DNA of 64,000 nucleotides. Source: Solidesulfovibrio sp. (GTDB lineage: Bacteria; Desulfobacterota; Desulfovibrionia; Desulfovibrionales; Desulfovibrionaceae). The notes beneath the pieces are model-generated. The model was given only the letters and a program-made list of their open reading frames with translations. It was not told where the DNA came from and did not search any database. Position 1 is the stretch's first letter, and each line of letters starts with the position of its first letter. The stretch is taken from NCBI RefSeq assembly GCF_038562415.1, contig NZ_JBCFBA010000021.1:37394-101393 (forward strand), in the 5' to 3' direction. A program made the translations under genes and the position numbers. Shown one piece after another: positions 8,567 to 18,475 of this stretch.

Positions 8567-9573
8567 GCAACAACAGCTTTGGCGGGAAGGATCGTTACTA
8601 CAGTAGCACCCCACCCGACGACTCGTATCGGAAAAGCCACCTCTCCAAGACCGAAGAGGAAATAAAAGCGGCCTTGCTCGTCGTCGATCCGGATATACAA
8701 CGCCGCATCGAACGCACCTTTCGCCAGTGGAATACTATCATACGCGAACAGCTCCGAAACGAAATGGGCCTTCGCCTCACGGTGAGTGGGGAATACCAAT
8801 CTGTGCCTGTCCGGATAGCTACAGGGCTTGCCCGACCCTTGCACGACGCCTTCCGAAACATGGAGCCACTCTATTGGCAACTGTTGTTCAACAGAGGAAT
8901 GCTGGAAGCTTCAAAACCAGGCCTTTCGTTTTTATTTAGCAACTGCCATGCCATAACCGTCCAAACTGTCCAAGAACCCTGCTTGCATATCCAAAAATCA
9001 CTCCAATACATAGAGACAATTCTCGCAAGCTTGGACAAAGAAAAACTTCTTCAACAAGCTCTTGCCATCGAGCATGACCTTCTCGGAGCATACTTTTACA
9101 ACAACTCCCAAATCGAACTGTATTGGATGGCCATCGGCCTTGTCGCCGGAAGCCTCGGTATAAAGCCGGAAGCACTGACCCTCGTCGTCGCCATCCATGA
9201 ACTGGCCCATGCCTATTCCCACCTCGGCAAAGATATCGACGGCACACAATGGGATAAGAGCAACTTTGAAAATGCCGATCTCCATATTGTCGAGGGCATA
9301 GCACAGCACTACACAAAGGTTATTTGCCATACCATGGATACGCGCCTACCTGGGACCCAAAAAGCCTTTGAAACACTTCTCTGCTACCAATCAACGCCAT
9401 ACACTATCTTTAAAGAGTGGAATCTTCCTCCAGAATCCGGCGGTGAAGTCGTCCGCCTTGCAATGATCGCCTGCCGTTCCCAAGGCATAACGGAATACTT
9501 TTCTTTCCAAGAAACCATGAAAAACTATGAGAACATAAAGCAAAACCCGTCCAGACAGGCCAAACCCGCATGA
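8563..9573 (+). CDS. Putative HExxH zinc metallopeptidase-like protein
   Basis: This 336-residue protein of no family known to me carries HELAH at residues 212-216 inside a helical stretch (VVAIHELAHAYSH). A downstream VEGIAQHY follows, with Glu at about 244. The spacing HExxH-27-E fits a gluzincin-type zinc site (two His, one Glu ligand). There is no signal peptide or membrane segment, so it should act in the cytoplasm. It is embedded between hsdS and a nuclease-like gene with ATGA overlaps at both ends, so it is made together with the restriction system. Whether it cleaves protein, and which one, cannot be told from the sequence. Confidence 0.75.
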   Translation: MSNNSFGGKDRYYSSTPPDDSYRKSHLSKTEEEIKAALLVVDPDIQRRIERTFRQWNTIIREQLRNEMGLRLTVSGEYQSVPVRIATGLARPLHDAFRNMEPLYWQLLFNRGMLEASKPGLSFLFSNCHAITVQTVQEPCLHIQKSLQYIETILASLDKEKLLQQALAIEHDLLGAYFYNNSQIELYWMAIGLVAGSLGIKPEALTLVVAIHELAHAYSHLGKDIDGTQWDKSNFENADLHIVEGIAQHYTKVICHTMDTRLPGTQKAFETLLCYQSTPYTIFKEWNLPPESGGEVVRLAMIACRSQGITEYFSFQETMKNYENIKQNPSRQAKPA

Positions 9574-10499
9574 GCGACATCAAACTCTTCCGTATCAACC
9601 AGGACAGCGTTGCCGAACTCCACGGCCAGTCCCTGGCCCTGGAAAAATCGCTGCAAACGCTCATGGAACAACACCTGGACGCACTCCTCGGCGTACGCTT
9701 CCTGGCCTCGGAATATTCCACAGGCGTCAAGCATAAGGGCCGCATCGACACCCTCGGCATCGACGAAAACGGCTGCCCCGTCATCATCGAATACAAGCGG
9801 GCGACCAACGAAAACGTCATCAACCAGGGGCTTTTCTACCTGGACTGGCTCATGGACCATCAGGCTGAATTCAAGCTGCTGGTCCTGGAACGCTACGGCC
9901 GCGATGCCGCGAACACCATCGAATGGGGCTCCCCGCGCCTGCTGTGCATCGCCGGCGACTTCACACGCTACGACGAACACGCCGTGGCGCAGATCAACCG
10001 CAACATAGAACTCATCCGCTACCGCCATTACCCCGAAGGCTTCCTCATACTGGAGATGGTCAACGCCGTGACGGGAGTCAACGGCAGCGCCTCCCCCGCC
10101 CCCTCCCCGGGGGGGGGGCACGCGGAAACGGACAGGCCGGCGGTAAAAACCGTCTCCGACTACCTGAGCCTAGCGCAGCCCGAGGTCAAAGACCTCTACC
10201 ACGCCCTCGAAGACTACCTGCTCGCCCTCGGCGATGACGTGCCCAAAAAGGTCCTCAAGCACTACATCGCCTTCAAACGCATCAAGAACTTCGCCTGCGT
10301 CGAGGTCGGCGTCCAGGCCAAACGCCTCGTCGTGGCCGTGAAATGCCCGCCCACCCCGGAAAACATCATCGAAGGCCTCACCCGCGACGTGCGCAATATC
10401 GGCCACCTCGGCACCGGGGACATGGAAATCACCATCAACACCATGGATGATTTCGAACGCGCCAAGCCGTTTCTGGAAAAAAGCTACCAAGCCAGCTGA
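9570..10499 (+). CDS. PD-(D/E)XK nuclease-like protein with DUF5655 domain
   Basis: The 309-residue protein has an N-terminal nuclease-like fold with Asp60 (GRIDTLG) followed by the ExK pair Glu74/Lys76 (VIIEYKR), the hallmark of PD-(D/E)XK enzymes. A Pro/Gly-rich linker sits near residues 172-185. The C-terminal domain (about 195-305) resembles DUF5655, a probable nucleic-acid or modified-base binding module. The gene overlaps the HExxH gene by 4 bases and ends 17 bases before hsdR. The linker is encoded by a C-rich then G-rich run near 10086-10118. Nuclease activity is inferred from the motif only. Confidence 0.78.
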   Translation: MSDIKLFRINQDSVAELHGQSLALEKSLQTLMEQHLDALLGVRFLASEYSTGVKHKGRIDTLGIDENGCPVIIEYKRATNENVINQGLFYLDWLMDHQAEFKLLVLERYGRDAANTIEWGSPRLLCIAGDFTRYDEHAVAQINRNIELIRYRHYPEGFLILEMVNAVTGVNGSASPAPSPGGGHAETDRPAVKTVSDYLSLAQPEVKDLYHALEDYLLALGDDVPKKVLKHYIAFKRIKNFACVEVGVQAKRLVVAVKCPPTPENIIEGLTRDVRNIGHLGTGDMEITINTMDDFERAKPFLEKSYQAS

Positions 10500-10516
10500 C
10501 AGCAGGGAGGGACCCC

Positions 10517-13500
10517 ATGCCCGGGCAAACCACAGAGAAGGCTTTCGAATCCTACGTGGAAACCATACTGCTCGAAAAGGCGGGCTGGACGCGGGGCGAC
10601 CTCGCCTCCTGGGATGTGGAGAAAGCCCTGTTCCCGGCGGACGTGCTGGCTTTTTTGGCCGACTCCCAGCCAGAGTTGTGGAACAAGATGCGCGCCCTGC
10701 ATGGCGCTGGCCTGGGAGCGCTCCTCATCGCCTCGCTGCTCAAGGAACTCGACCTCAAAGGAGCACTCCACGTTCTGCGCCACGGGTTCAAATGCCACGG
10801 CAAGACTCTTCGGCTGGCCTATTTCAAACCCGCCCATGGCCTCAACGCCGCAGTACAGAACCTTTACGCAAAGAACCGGCTCACCGTGACCCGGCAAGTT
10901 CCCTGTCACCCTGGCCGCGCCGACACCATCGACCTGCTCTTTGCCGTAAACGGCTTGCCCGTGGCCACCTGCGAACTGAAAAACCCGGGCACCGGCCAGA
11001 CCTGGCGGCACGCCGTGGGCCAATACATGCGCGACCGTGACCCCACGGCCCCGCTTTTCGCGTTCAAGAAACGGGCACTCGTGCACTTCGCCGCCGACCC
11101 CGACGAAGTGCATATGACCACCCGTCTGCAAAAAGACGCCACCTATTTCCTGCCGTTCAACCGAGGCAGCCGGCCCGGAGCCGTCGCATGCGGCGCGGGT
11201 AACCCACCCCATCCTTCCGGGTATCGCACGGGCTACCTCTGGGAAGAAGTGCTCGCGCGGGACAGCCTGCTCACGATCATCGGCGACTACATGTTTCTGG
11301 AACGCAAGGAGGAAAAATCCGACGACGGCACCGGTGGGAAAAAACGCCTCGTAAAGGAAAAACTCATTTTCCCACGCTATCATCAGCTCGACGCCGTGGG
11401 AAAACTCGTCGCCGCCGCCCGCACTGAAGGCACAGGGCACAATTATCTTATCCAACATTCCGCCGGCAGCGGCAAAACTAACAGCATCTCCTGGTTGTCC
11501 CACCGACTGTCAAGCCTGCACAACACCGTTGACGAAAAGCTGTACGATTGCGTCATCGTCATCACGGATCGCCGCGTGCTCGACAAGCAGCTCCAAGACG
11601 CTATCTACCAGATCGACCACGCCCAGGGCGTGGTCAAAGCCATTGATCAGGATTCAAAACAGCTTACGGAAGCCCTCATCGACGGCACCAAGATCGTGGT
11701 AACAACGCTCCAGAAATTTCCGTTTGTGCTGCGAGGCCTGCTCACCGCCGCCGGAGCCGAAAGTCAGGACAACGCGTCCGATGAGGAAAAACGGCAGGCG
11801 AAGGAATGGGAGCGAGCCATTGCGCAACGACACTATGCGATCATCGTGGACGAAGCCCACTCCAGCCAGACGGGAGAAACCGCGCGCGAGCTCAAGGCCA
11901 TACTGGGAAACAGGGCGAAGGAGACGGAAGAAGGCGCAATCACCTGGGAAGACCGTCTCAACCAAGTCATGGAGTCGCGCGGCCGACAGCCCAATTTGAG
12001 TTTTTTCGCCTTCACCGCAACACCAAAGGGCAAGACCATAGAACTATTTGGCCGTCCCGGACCAAGCGGCAAAAAGGAATCTTTCCACATCTACAGCATG
12101 CGCCAAGCCATCGAGGAAGACTTTATCCTCGACGTGCTGACCAACTACACGACATACGCCACGTATTTCAAGCTCATCAAGGCCGCCGAGGACGATCCAA
12201 GGTTGCCGAAGAAAAAGGCCGTGCGTGCTCTGGCCAAGTTCATGAGCCTACACCCGCACAATATCGAACAGAAAACAGAAGTGATCGTGGAACACTTCCG
12301 ACGCAGCGTACGCCCTCGCCTCAACGGCCGGGGCAAGGCAATGGTGGTCACGTCTTCCCGCTTGCACGCCGTGCATTACATGTTGGCCTTTGAGCGCTAC
12401 ATCGCCGAGAATCGCTATACCGACATCATGCCCCTGGTCGCTTTCAGCGGCACGGTGAAAGATCAAGAAACAGGCCTGGAATATACCGAACCCGGCATGA
12501 ATACAGATGTAATGACCGGCAAGCCCATAAGCGAGGCCCAGCTTCCGGGCCGGTTCGCTTCAATGGATTACAATATCCTGCTCGTGGCCGAAAAATACCA
12601 GACAGGCTTCGACCAACCACTCTTATGCGCCATGTACGTGGACAAGCGCCTGGATAATGTGCAGGCGGTACAGACGCTTTCCCGGCTCAACCGCAAGATT
12701 CCTGGCAAGGAAAGCCCATTTGTACTCGATTTTCGAAACGAGGCGGAAAATATCTACCGCGCTTTCAAACCGTACTACGACAAAACGAGTCTTCAGGAAG
12801 CGTCCGATCCCTCCAGCCTCGAAACGCTCAAACACGAACTCGATAAATCCCAAGTGTATTATTGGAGCGAGGTGGAGGCCTTCGCCAGGATTTTTTACAA
12901 GCCAGTTTCCAACCAAAATCCCCGCGACCACGCGGCTATGGAAAAATGGTTGCAACCAGCGGTAGACCGTTTCAAAGCCATCCCTGACGAGGATGCACAA
13001 CAGGAGTTGCGCGACACACTCAGCGGCTATGTCAAGATGTACTCGTTTTTGAGTCAAATTATTCCTTATACAGACCCGGATTTGGAGATGCTCTACAGCT
13101 TCGGTCGGTTCCTTCTGCCGCACCTGCCGCTTGACCACGACGGCGGCGCTGTGACGGTCCGCGACGAAGTGGGGTTGCGGTACTACCGCCTTGAGCGCGT
13201 CTTCTCAGGAGCCATCAGCCTCAAGGAGGGCGACGATCCAGGCGTGAAGAGCCCAACAGAAGTCGGCACGGGCAAGGTCAAAGAAGAGAGCGCCCCGCTC
13301 TCCGAAATCATCAAAACGCTCAACGAACGATTTGGCACCAAGTTCACGGAAAAAGATCGCTACTTCTTCATGCAACTCAGGGAGAAAGCCCGTCACAGTG
13401 ATCGCATTATTAAAACTGTAAAGGCGAATAAGGACTTAGACAAATTCATGCTAGGAATTGAAAAACTCATCTCAGAGTACATGATTGAATGCATTGCCGA

Positions 13501-13624
13501 CGACGACGCGATTGCAACACGTTACATGGAGGACGCACAGTTCCGTGGCATCGTCCTACCATTTCTTGCAAAAGATATTCATGAAACCGTTACACTTGAT
13601 TTGGCATTGATCGACCCTCAATAA
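10517..13624 (+). CDS. hsdR: Type I restriction endonuclease subunit R
   Basis: HsdR translocates and cleaves unmodified DNA in complex with HsdM and HsdS. The 1,035-residue protein has a PD-(D/E)XK nuclease core with Asp near 138 and CELK near 152-155. A superfamily 2 motor follows: Walker A SAGSGKT around 316-322, DEAH near 446-449, motif III FTATP, and motif VI LSRLNRK. The C-terminal helical region binds HsdM. A good AGGGAGG ribosome site precedes the ATG. All motifs look intact, so the restriction arm should be functional. Confidence 0.95.
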   Translation: MPGQTTEKAFESYVETILLEKAGWTRGDLASWDVEKALFPADVLAFLADSQPELWNKMRALHGAGLGALLIASLLKELDLKGALHVLRHGFKCHGKTLRLAYFKPAHGLNAAVQNLYAKNRLTVTRQVPCHPGRADTIDLLFAVNGLPVATCELKNPGTGQTWRHAVGQYMRDRDPTAPLFAFKKRALVHFAADPDEVHMTTRLQKDATYFLPFNRGSRPGAVACGAGNPPHPSGYRTGYLWEEVLARDSLLTIIGDYMFLERKEEKSDDGTGGKKRLVKEKLIFPRYHQLDAVGKLVAAARTEGTGHNYLIQHSAGSGKTNSISWLSHRLSSLHNTVDEKLYDCVIVITDRRVLDKQLQDAIYQIDHAQGVVKAIDQDSKQLTEALIDGTKIVVTTLQKFPFVLRGLLTAAGAESQDNASDEEKRQAKEWERAIAQRHYAIIVDEAHSSQTGETARELKAILGNRAKETEEGAITWEDRLNQVMESRGRQPNLSFFAFTATPKGKTIELFGRPGPSGKKESFHIYSMRQAIEEDFILDVLTNYTTYATYFKLIKAAEDDPRLPKKKAVRALAKFMSLHPHNIEQKTEVIVEHFRRSVRPRLNGRGKAMVVTSSRLHAVHYMLAFERYIAENRYTDIMPLVAFSGTVKDQETGLEYTEPGMNTDVMTGKPISEAQLPGRFASMDYNILLVAEKYQTGFDQPLLCAMYVDKRLDNVQAVQTLSRLNRKIPGKESPFVLDFRNEAENIYRAFKPYYDKTSLQEASDPSSLETLKHELDKSQVYYWSEVEAFARIFYKPVSNQNPRDHAAMEKWLQPAVDRFKAIPDEDAQQELRDTLSGYVKMYSFLSQIIPYTDPDLEMLYSFGRFLLPHLPLDHDGGAVTVRDEVGLRYYRLERVFSGAISLKEGDDPGVKSPTEVGTGKVKEESAPLSEIIKTLNERFGTKFTEKDRYFFMQLREKARHSDRIIKTVKANKDLDKFMLGIEKLISEYMIECIADDDAIATRYMEDAQFRGIVLPFLAKDIHETVTLDLALIDPQ

Positions 13625-13633
13625 ATACACTAG

Positions 13634-14554
13634 TTAATACCACCCTTCAGGCACAACGAGACTTGATAGCATGTGTATATACTTTTCAACAAACGGCAGA
13701 ATCTTCGGGTCAATTGGTATTTTTTCGCGGACAATTTGACATTCAAATTCTCGATAAGCAGGATCATCAAATATATCAACCTCGTTTAGACCAGTCTTCT
13801 CCATCCAAGCCTTTTCTGCAAAATCTGACACCGCATCAACAGTTGCATCGTCTGAATTATGCCAAAGATACTGGTGCACCAAGTCAGGATGACTTGCCGC
13901 AGTTGTTAGCAGAGTCGTCAATGAATGGTACAATTTCTCCCGTGATGTTTTGCAATAAATCCACCCACAGCAAGCATCTGAATTTCGATTGCCATGGTCA
14001 CGCACTGCGAAGACGATATCTTTAAGGTCTGATGTATTAAAGACATGAAACTCATACAAAAAAGACATATCGTGGTTTACAGAAACATGACCTTCCCTGT
14101 TTTCCCTGACAAACGAAGCTAACGTACAAAAGGCTGGGAAAGGGTCGGCGATGAGCTCGTCGCCCCAAACAACCAATGCATTGTTGTCAGTGAGTATGTT
14201 AATTTTTACATCATGCCATCGAAACCATTCGAGTTCCCATCTTATTTCAAGACATGGGAGTTCCTCGTAGAATTGAACGAATGGAACATCCCTTGGCAAC
14301 CACATATTAATTGCCGGATCGATAAGCCACCCTTTGCTCAACGTCATTTCATCAGCAGCATATTGGCGAAAATCAGAAGCACCTTTGAATTGTCCTATTA
14401 CTCTGAGCTCAAGAACATCGTATCCATCTTTCAACAATCGCGCAGATAGCTCTTCAGGATTGCCGGGGCGTGTCCCTATTCGCCAACCCGGTTCTCCGGC
14501 CAACTGTACCCCGAAGGCGGTAAACGGAGTCAGCTTAATTCTGTTTTTGGCCAT
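13634..14554 (-). CDS. Hypothetical protein convergent with hsdR
   Basis: I do not recognise this roughly 306-residue protein. It is rich in Trp, Tyr and acidic residues and has no signal peptide or transmembrane segment. The frame can be extended to a TTG at 14644 (336 residues). I prefer the ATG at 14554 (MAKNRIKL), which has an AAGGTCG sequence upstream. The gene is AT-richer than the core genome and ends 9 bases from the hsdR stop on the opposite strand. It belongs to the accessory block and could be an independent cargo gene. Confidence 0.6.
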   Translation of the reverse strand: MAKNRIKLTPFTAFGVQLAGEPGWRIGTRPGNPEELSARLLKDGYDVLELRVIGQFKGASDFRQYAADEMTLSKGWLIDPAINMWLPRDVPFVQFYEELPCLEIRWELEWFRWHDVKINILTDNNALVVWGDELIADPFPAFCTLASFVRENREGHVSVNHDMSFLYEFHVFNTSDLKDIVFAVRDHGNRNSDACCGWIYCKTSREKLYHSLTTLLTTAASHPDLVHQYLWHNSDDATVDAVSDFAEKAWMEKTGLNEVDIFDDPAYREFECQIVREKIPIDPKILPFVEKYIHMLSSLVVPEGWY

Positions 14555-14810
14555 CACATGCGACCTTGCAGTACCTATTGCCACGAGGCAACTACCGTCG
14601 GGAGAATTAGTCTGTACGTCCCTGAGTTGAGTTGACAAAATCAAAATACAGTATTATTAACTATTAATCCCTGGTTGGCATCATCTGAGGGCAATTGCAG
14701 CCCAAAAGATCTCTGCCTACCGGGGTTTTTTATTTTTTCCGCTGGCACGGCATCCTCTTCCATATGTTTGCCCGCTTATTCCAGTGACCTGCCATCATTC
14801 TTCGGACCAG

Positions 14811-15335
14811 TCAATTCTTGAGGGCGGCTCCGGGGTTTGAAGTCCTACCGAGCATTCGAGCAAAAAGCCCCGGCGTCATTTTGCCGAGGCTCAAATGTAG
14901 TCGCACCACGTTGTAGGTCCTGCGTCAATCCTCGACGACCACCTTGGCTTCCGTCCGGGAGCGGAACCATTCCATGAAGAGGCATTCGTCCCGGAATTTG
15001 CCGTAGAAGATCTCGACCAAGCCGTTTTGCCAGAGCTTGCCGGGATCGATCAGGGCGACATCGAGCTCTTGGTTCGCCACCCAGCGCAGGAGCGCCTTGG
15101 ACACACACTCCGGGCCATTGTCCGAACGCAGATGATGCGGCGCCCCGCGTTCGCTGACCAGACGCGACAGGATTTCTATCTTCCAATTTGACCGGATACT
15201 CCCAACGACGTCAAGGGTAAGACACTCCCTGGTATATTCGTCAATAATCGTAGGGCATTTGAGTTGCTGCCCATTGGCGCAGGACATGAACTGCGAATAT
15301 GCGAATTTTGCGACAATAAGAAATGTCGGAGTCAC
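14811..15335 (-). pseudogene. Decayed IS3-type transposase (integrase core)
   Basis: The frame reads the C-terminal rve integrase core of an IS3-type OrfB: ANGQQLKC, DEYTREC, SDNGPE, and a degraded GLVEIFYGKFRDEC in place of the usual GLVESFNGKFRDEC. A TGA at 14925-14927 replaces the Trp expected in WRRTYN. After it the same frame continues as RRTYNVVRLHLSLGKMTPG to a stop at 14811. The N-terminal half and the first catalytic Asp are missing. The copy is clearly dead. No terminal repeats are visible. It lies between the restriction cargo and the tRNA-His gene. Confidence 0.82.
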
Positions 15336-15457
15336 ACACTGCTCCGCCCGTGAGGCATGCTATCTGGCCAAGAAATTGGAGGAGCCAACAGTGATTATCC
15401 TCCGACTCTGAGTAGGGGACTGAGACTGCTTGTTAGAAATAAGTTAGAAAAAACGAA

Positions 15458-15484
15458 AGGCCCGGCGACTAACCGGGCCTTTTT
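15458..15484 (-). terminator. Hairpin terminator downstream of tRNA-His
   Basis: An 8-bp perfect stem, AGGCCCGG (15458-15465) with CCGGGCCT (15473-15480), has a 7-base loop. On the minus strand it is followed by TTTCG and a T6 run, so it most likely ends the tRNA-His transcript. TTTT on the plus side would also allow termination of leftward-island transcripts. Confidence 0.75.
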
Positions 15485-15497
15485 CAAGGGAAATTCG

Positions 15498-15574
15498 TGG
15501 GGTGACTGATGGGACTCGAACCCACGGCAACCAGGGCCACAACCTGGGACTCTACCAACTGAGCTACAGTCACC
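15498..15574 (-). tRNA. tRNA-His (GTG anticodon)
   Basis: The minus strand reads GGTGACTGTAGCTCAGTTGG and continues to a full cloverleaf. It has the extra 5' G characteristic of tRNA-His, a GTG anticodon in CAGGTTGTGGCCCTG, the GGTTCGAGTCC T-loop, and a 7-bp acceptor stem GTGACTG/CAGTCAC with encoded C73 and CCA. The 3' end faces the accessory block at its left, which makes it the likely integration site of that block. Confidence 0.97.
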
Positions 15575-15588
15575 ACTGGAGAACGAAT

Positions 15589-15617
15589 CCTTTAGACCCC
15601 CGAGCCCGGCCCGTCAA
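15589..15617 (-). promoter_or_regulatory. Promoter of tRNA-His
   Basis: On the minus strand a TTGACG -35 box (15617-15612) is separated by 17 bases from TAAAGG (15594-15589). This places transcription start a few bases before the tRNA 5' end at 15574. Confidence 0.55.
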
Positions 15618-15717
15618 CATTTTTTTGCCGCCCTTGCCCATATCGCCCCCCCGCGCTATGCTTTCCGGCGCCACGCAACCCATCCCTTGCCCCCGGGGCA
15701 AGGTGCCAAGGAACATC

Positions 15718-16968
<1,251 letters not shown>

Positions 16969-17016
16969 TTCGACCCTCACGTCCGACCCGGCCGCCGCAG
17001 CGCCAAGGAGTCGTGC

Positions 17017-18393
17017 TTGCCCGCCATCGACCTGAGCGTTTTCGATCTGTTCAAGATCGGCCCCGGGCCGTCGAGCTCCCACACCATCGGCCCCATGCGC
17101 GCCGGCGCCGATTTTCTGGGCTTTGTGCGCGGCCTGCCGCCGCAGGCGCTCGCCGCCGCCGGCCGCATCGCGGTCACCCTCTACGGGAGCCTGGCGGCCA
17201 CGGGGCGCGGCCACGGCACGGACCGGGCCGTGCTGGCCGGACTTCTGGGAGAGCTGCCCGAGCGCTGCCCGCCGGATTTCCTGGACGGCCTGGCCCGCGA
17301 CCCCGACAAGCCCCGGCGGCTGGACCTTGGCCCGACCGCCCTGGAGGTCAGCGCCCGGGACGTGACTTTCGGGCCGGTGGCCCACGACCTGGGCTGCCCC
17401 AACACCTTGCGCCTGCAACTCCTCGGCCGGGGCGAGCCGGCGCCGGTGCTGGCCGAGCGCCTGTACTGCTCCGTTGGCGGCGGCTTCGTGCGCGTCGTCG
17501 GGGCGCCGGACACCCCGCGCCCGGCGCCGGTCCATGCCTACGAAACCATGGCCGACATCAAGCGGATCGTGGCCGAGCACGACATCGGCCTGACCAAGCT
17601 CCTGCTGGAAAACGAGGCGGCCATAAGCGGCCTGGGGCGATCGGCGATCCTGGCCGGCCTCGACGGCGTGCTTTCGGCCATGGACGCGGCCGTGGCCGCC
17701 GGGCTGGCCACCAGCGGCCTCCTGCCCGGCCCCCTGGGCCTGGCCCGCAAGGCGGCGACCCTTTTCGAACGCGCCGGACGCTCCCGGCGCCAGCCCCACG
17801 AAAGCCACCTGGCCAAGCTCATGGCCTACGCCTTTGCCGCGGCCGAGGAAAACGCCGCCGGCCATGTCGTGGTCACGGCCCCGACCTGCGGCGCCTCGGG
17901 CATCCTGCCGGCCACGGCCCGGTTCATGCGCCAGCATCTGGAACTGCCCGAGCATTCCATCCGCGAGGGCTTGCTCGCCGCCGCGGCCGTCGGCTTCCTG
18001 GCCAAGCACAACGCCACCATCGCCGGGGCCGAGGGCGGCTGCCAGGCCGAGGTCGGCGTGGCCGCGGCCATGGCCGCCGCGATGCTCGCCCACGGCGCGG
18101 GTTTCGGCGTGCGGGTGGTGGAAAACGCGGCCGAGACCGCCCTGGAGCACCACCTGGGCCTGACCTGCGATCCGGTGGGCGGCTACGTCCAGATCCCCTG
18201 CATCGAGCGCAACGCCATCGGCGCGGTCAAGGCCTATGCCGCCTACCTCATCGCCTCCGACGAGATGCTCGCCCACCACAAGGTCGGCCTCGACCAGGCC
18301 ATCGCCGCCATGCGGGCCACGGGCCGGGACATGCACTGCAATTACAAGGAAACGGCCCAGGGGGGCCTGGCCCTAAGCGTCATCACCTGCTGA
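17017..18393 (+). CDS. sdaA: L-serine ammonia-lyase, single-chain iron-sulfur type
   Basis: The enzyme deaminates L-serine to pyruvate using a [4Fe-4S] cluster. The 458-residue chain joins the beta-type domain (SVFDLFKIGPGPSSSHTIG at the N-terminus) to the alpha-type catalytic domain. The candidate cluster cysteines lie in TAPTCGASG, LTCDPVGGYVQIPC and near the C-terminus. The start is a TTG at 17017, supported by AAGGAG at 17005-17010 with 6-base spacing. No ATG is available in a fitting position. Pyruvate from serine would feed energy metabolism. Confidence 0.95.
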   Translation: MPAIDLSVFDLFKIGPGPSSSHTIGPMRAGADFLGFVRGLPPQALAAAGRIAVTLYGSLAATGRGHGTDRAVLAGLLGELPERCPPDFLDGLARDPDKPRRLDLGPTALEVSARDVTFGPVAHDLGCPNTLRLQLLGRGEPAPVLAERLYCSVGGGFVRVVGAPDTPRPAPVHAYETMADIKRIVAEHDIGLTKLLLENEAAISGLGRSAILAGLDGVLSAMDAAVAAGLATSGLLPGPLGLARKAATLFERAGRSRRQPHESHLAKLMAYAFAAAEENAAGHVVVTAPTCGASGILPATARFMRQHLELPEHSIREGLLAAAAVGFLAKHNATIAGAEGGCQAEVGVAAAMAAAMLAHGAGFGVRVVENAAETALEHHLGLTCDPVGGYVQIPCIERNAIGAVKAYAAYLIASDEMLAHHKVGLDQAIAAMRATGRDMHCNYKETAQGGLALSVITC

Positions 18394-18475
18394 GGGGGAC
18401 TTTGCACCGACACCGCTGGCAAACGGTGTGATGTGTGGTATGCGGGAAGCGCAGCCGTGCTGCAAGGAGGTTCGT

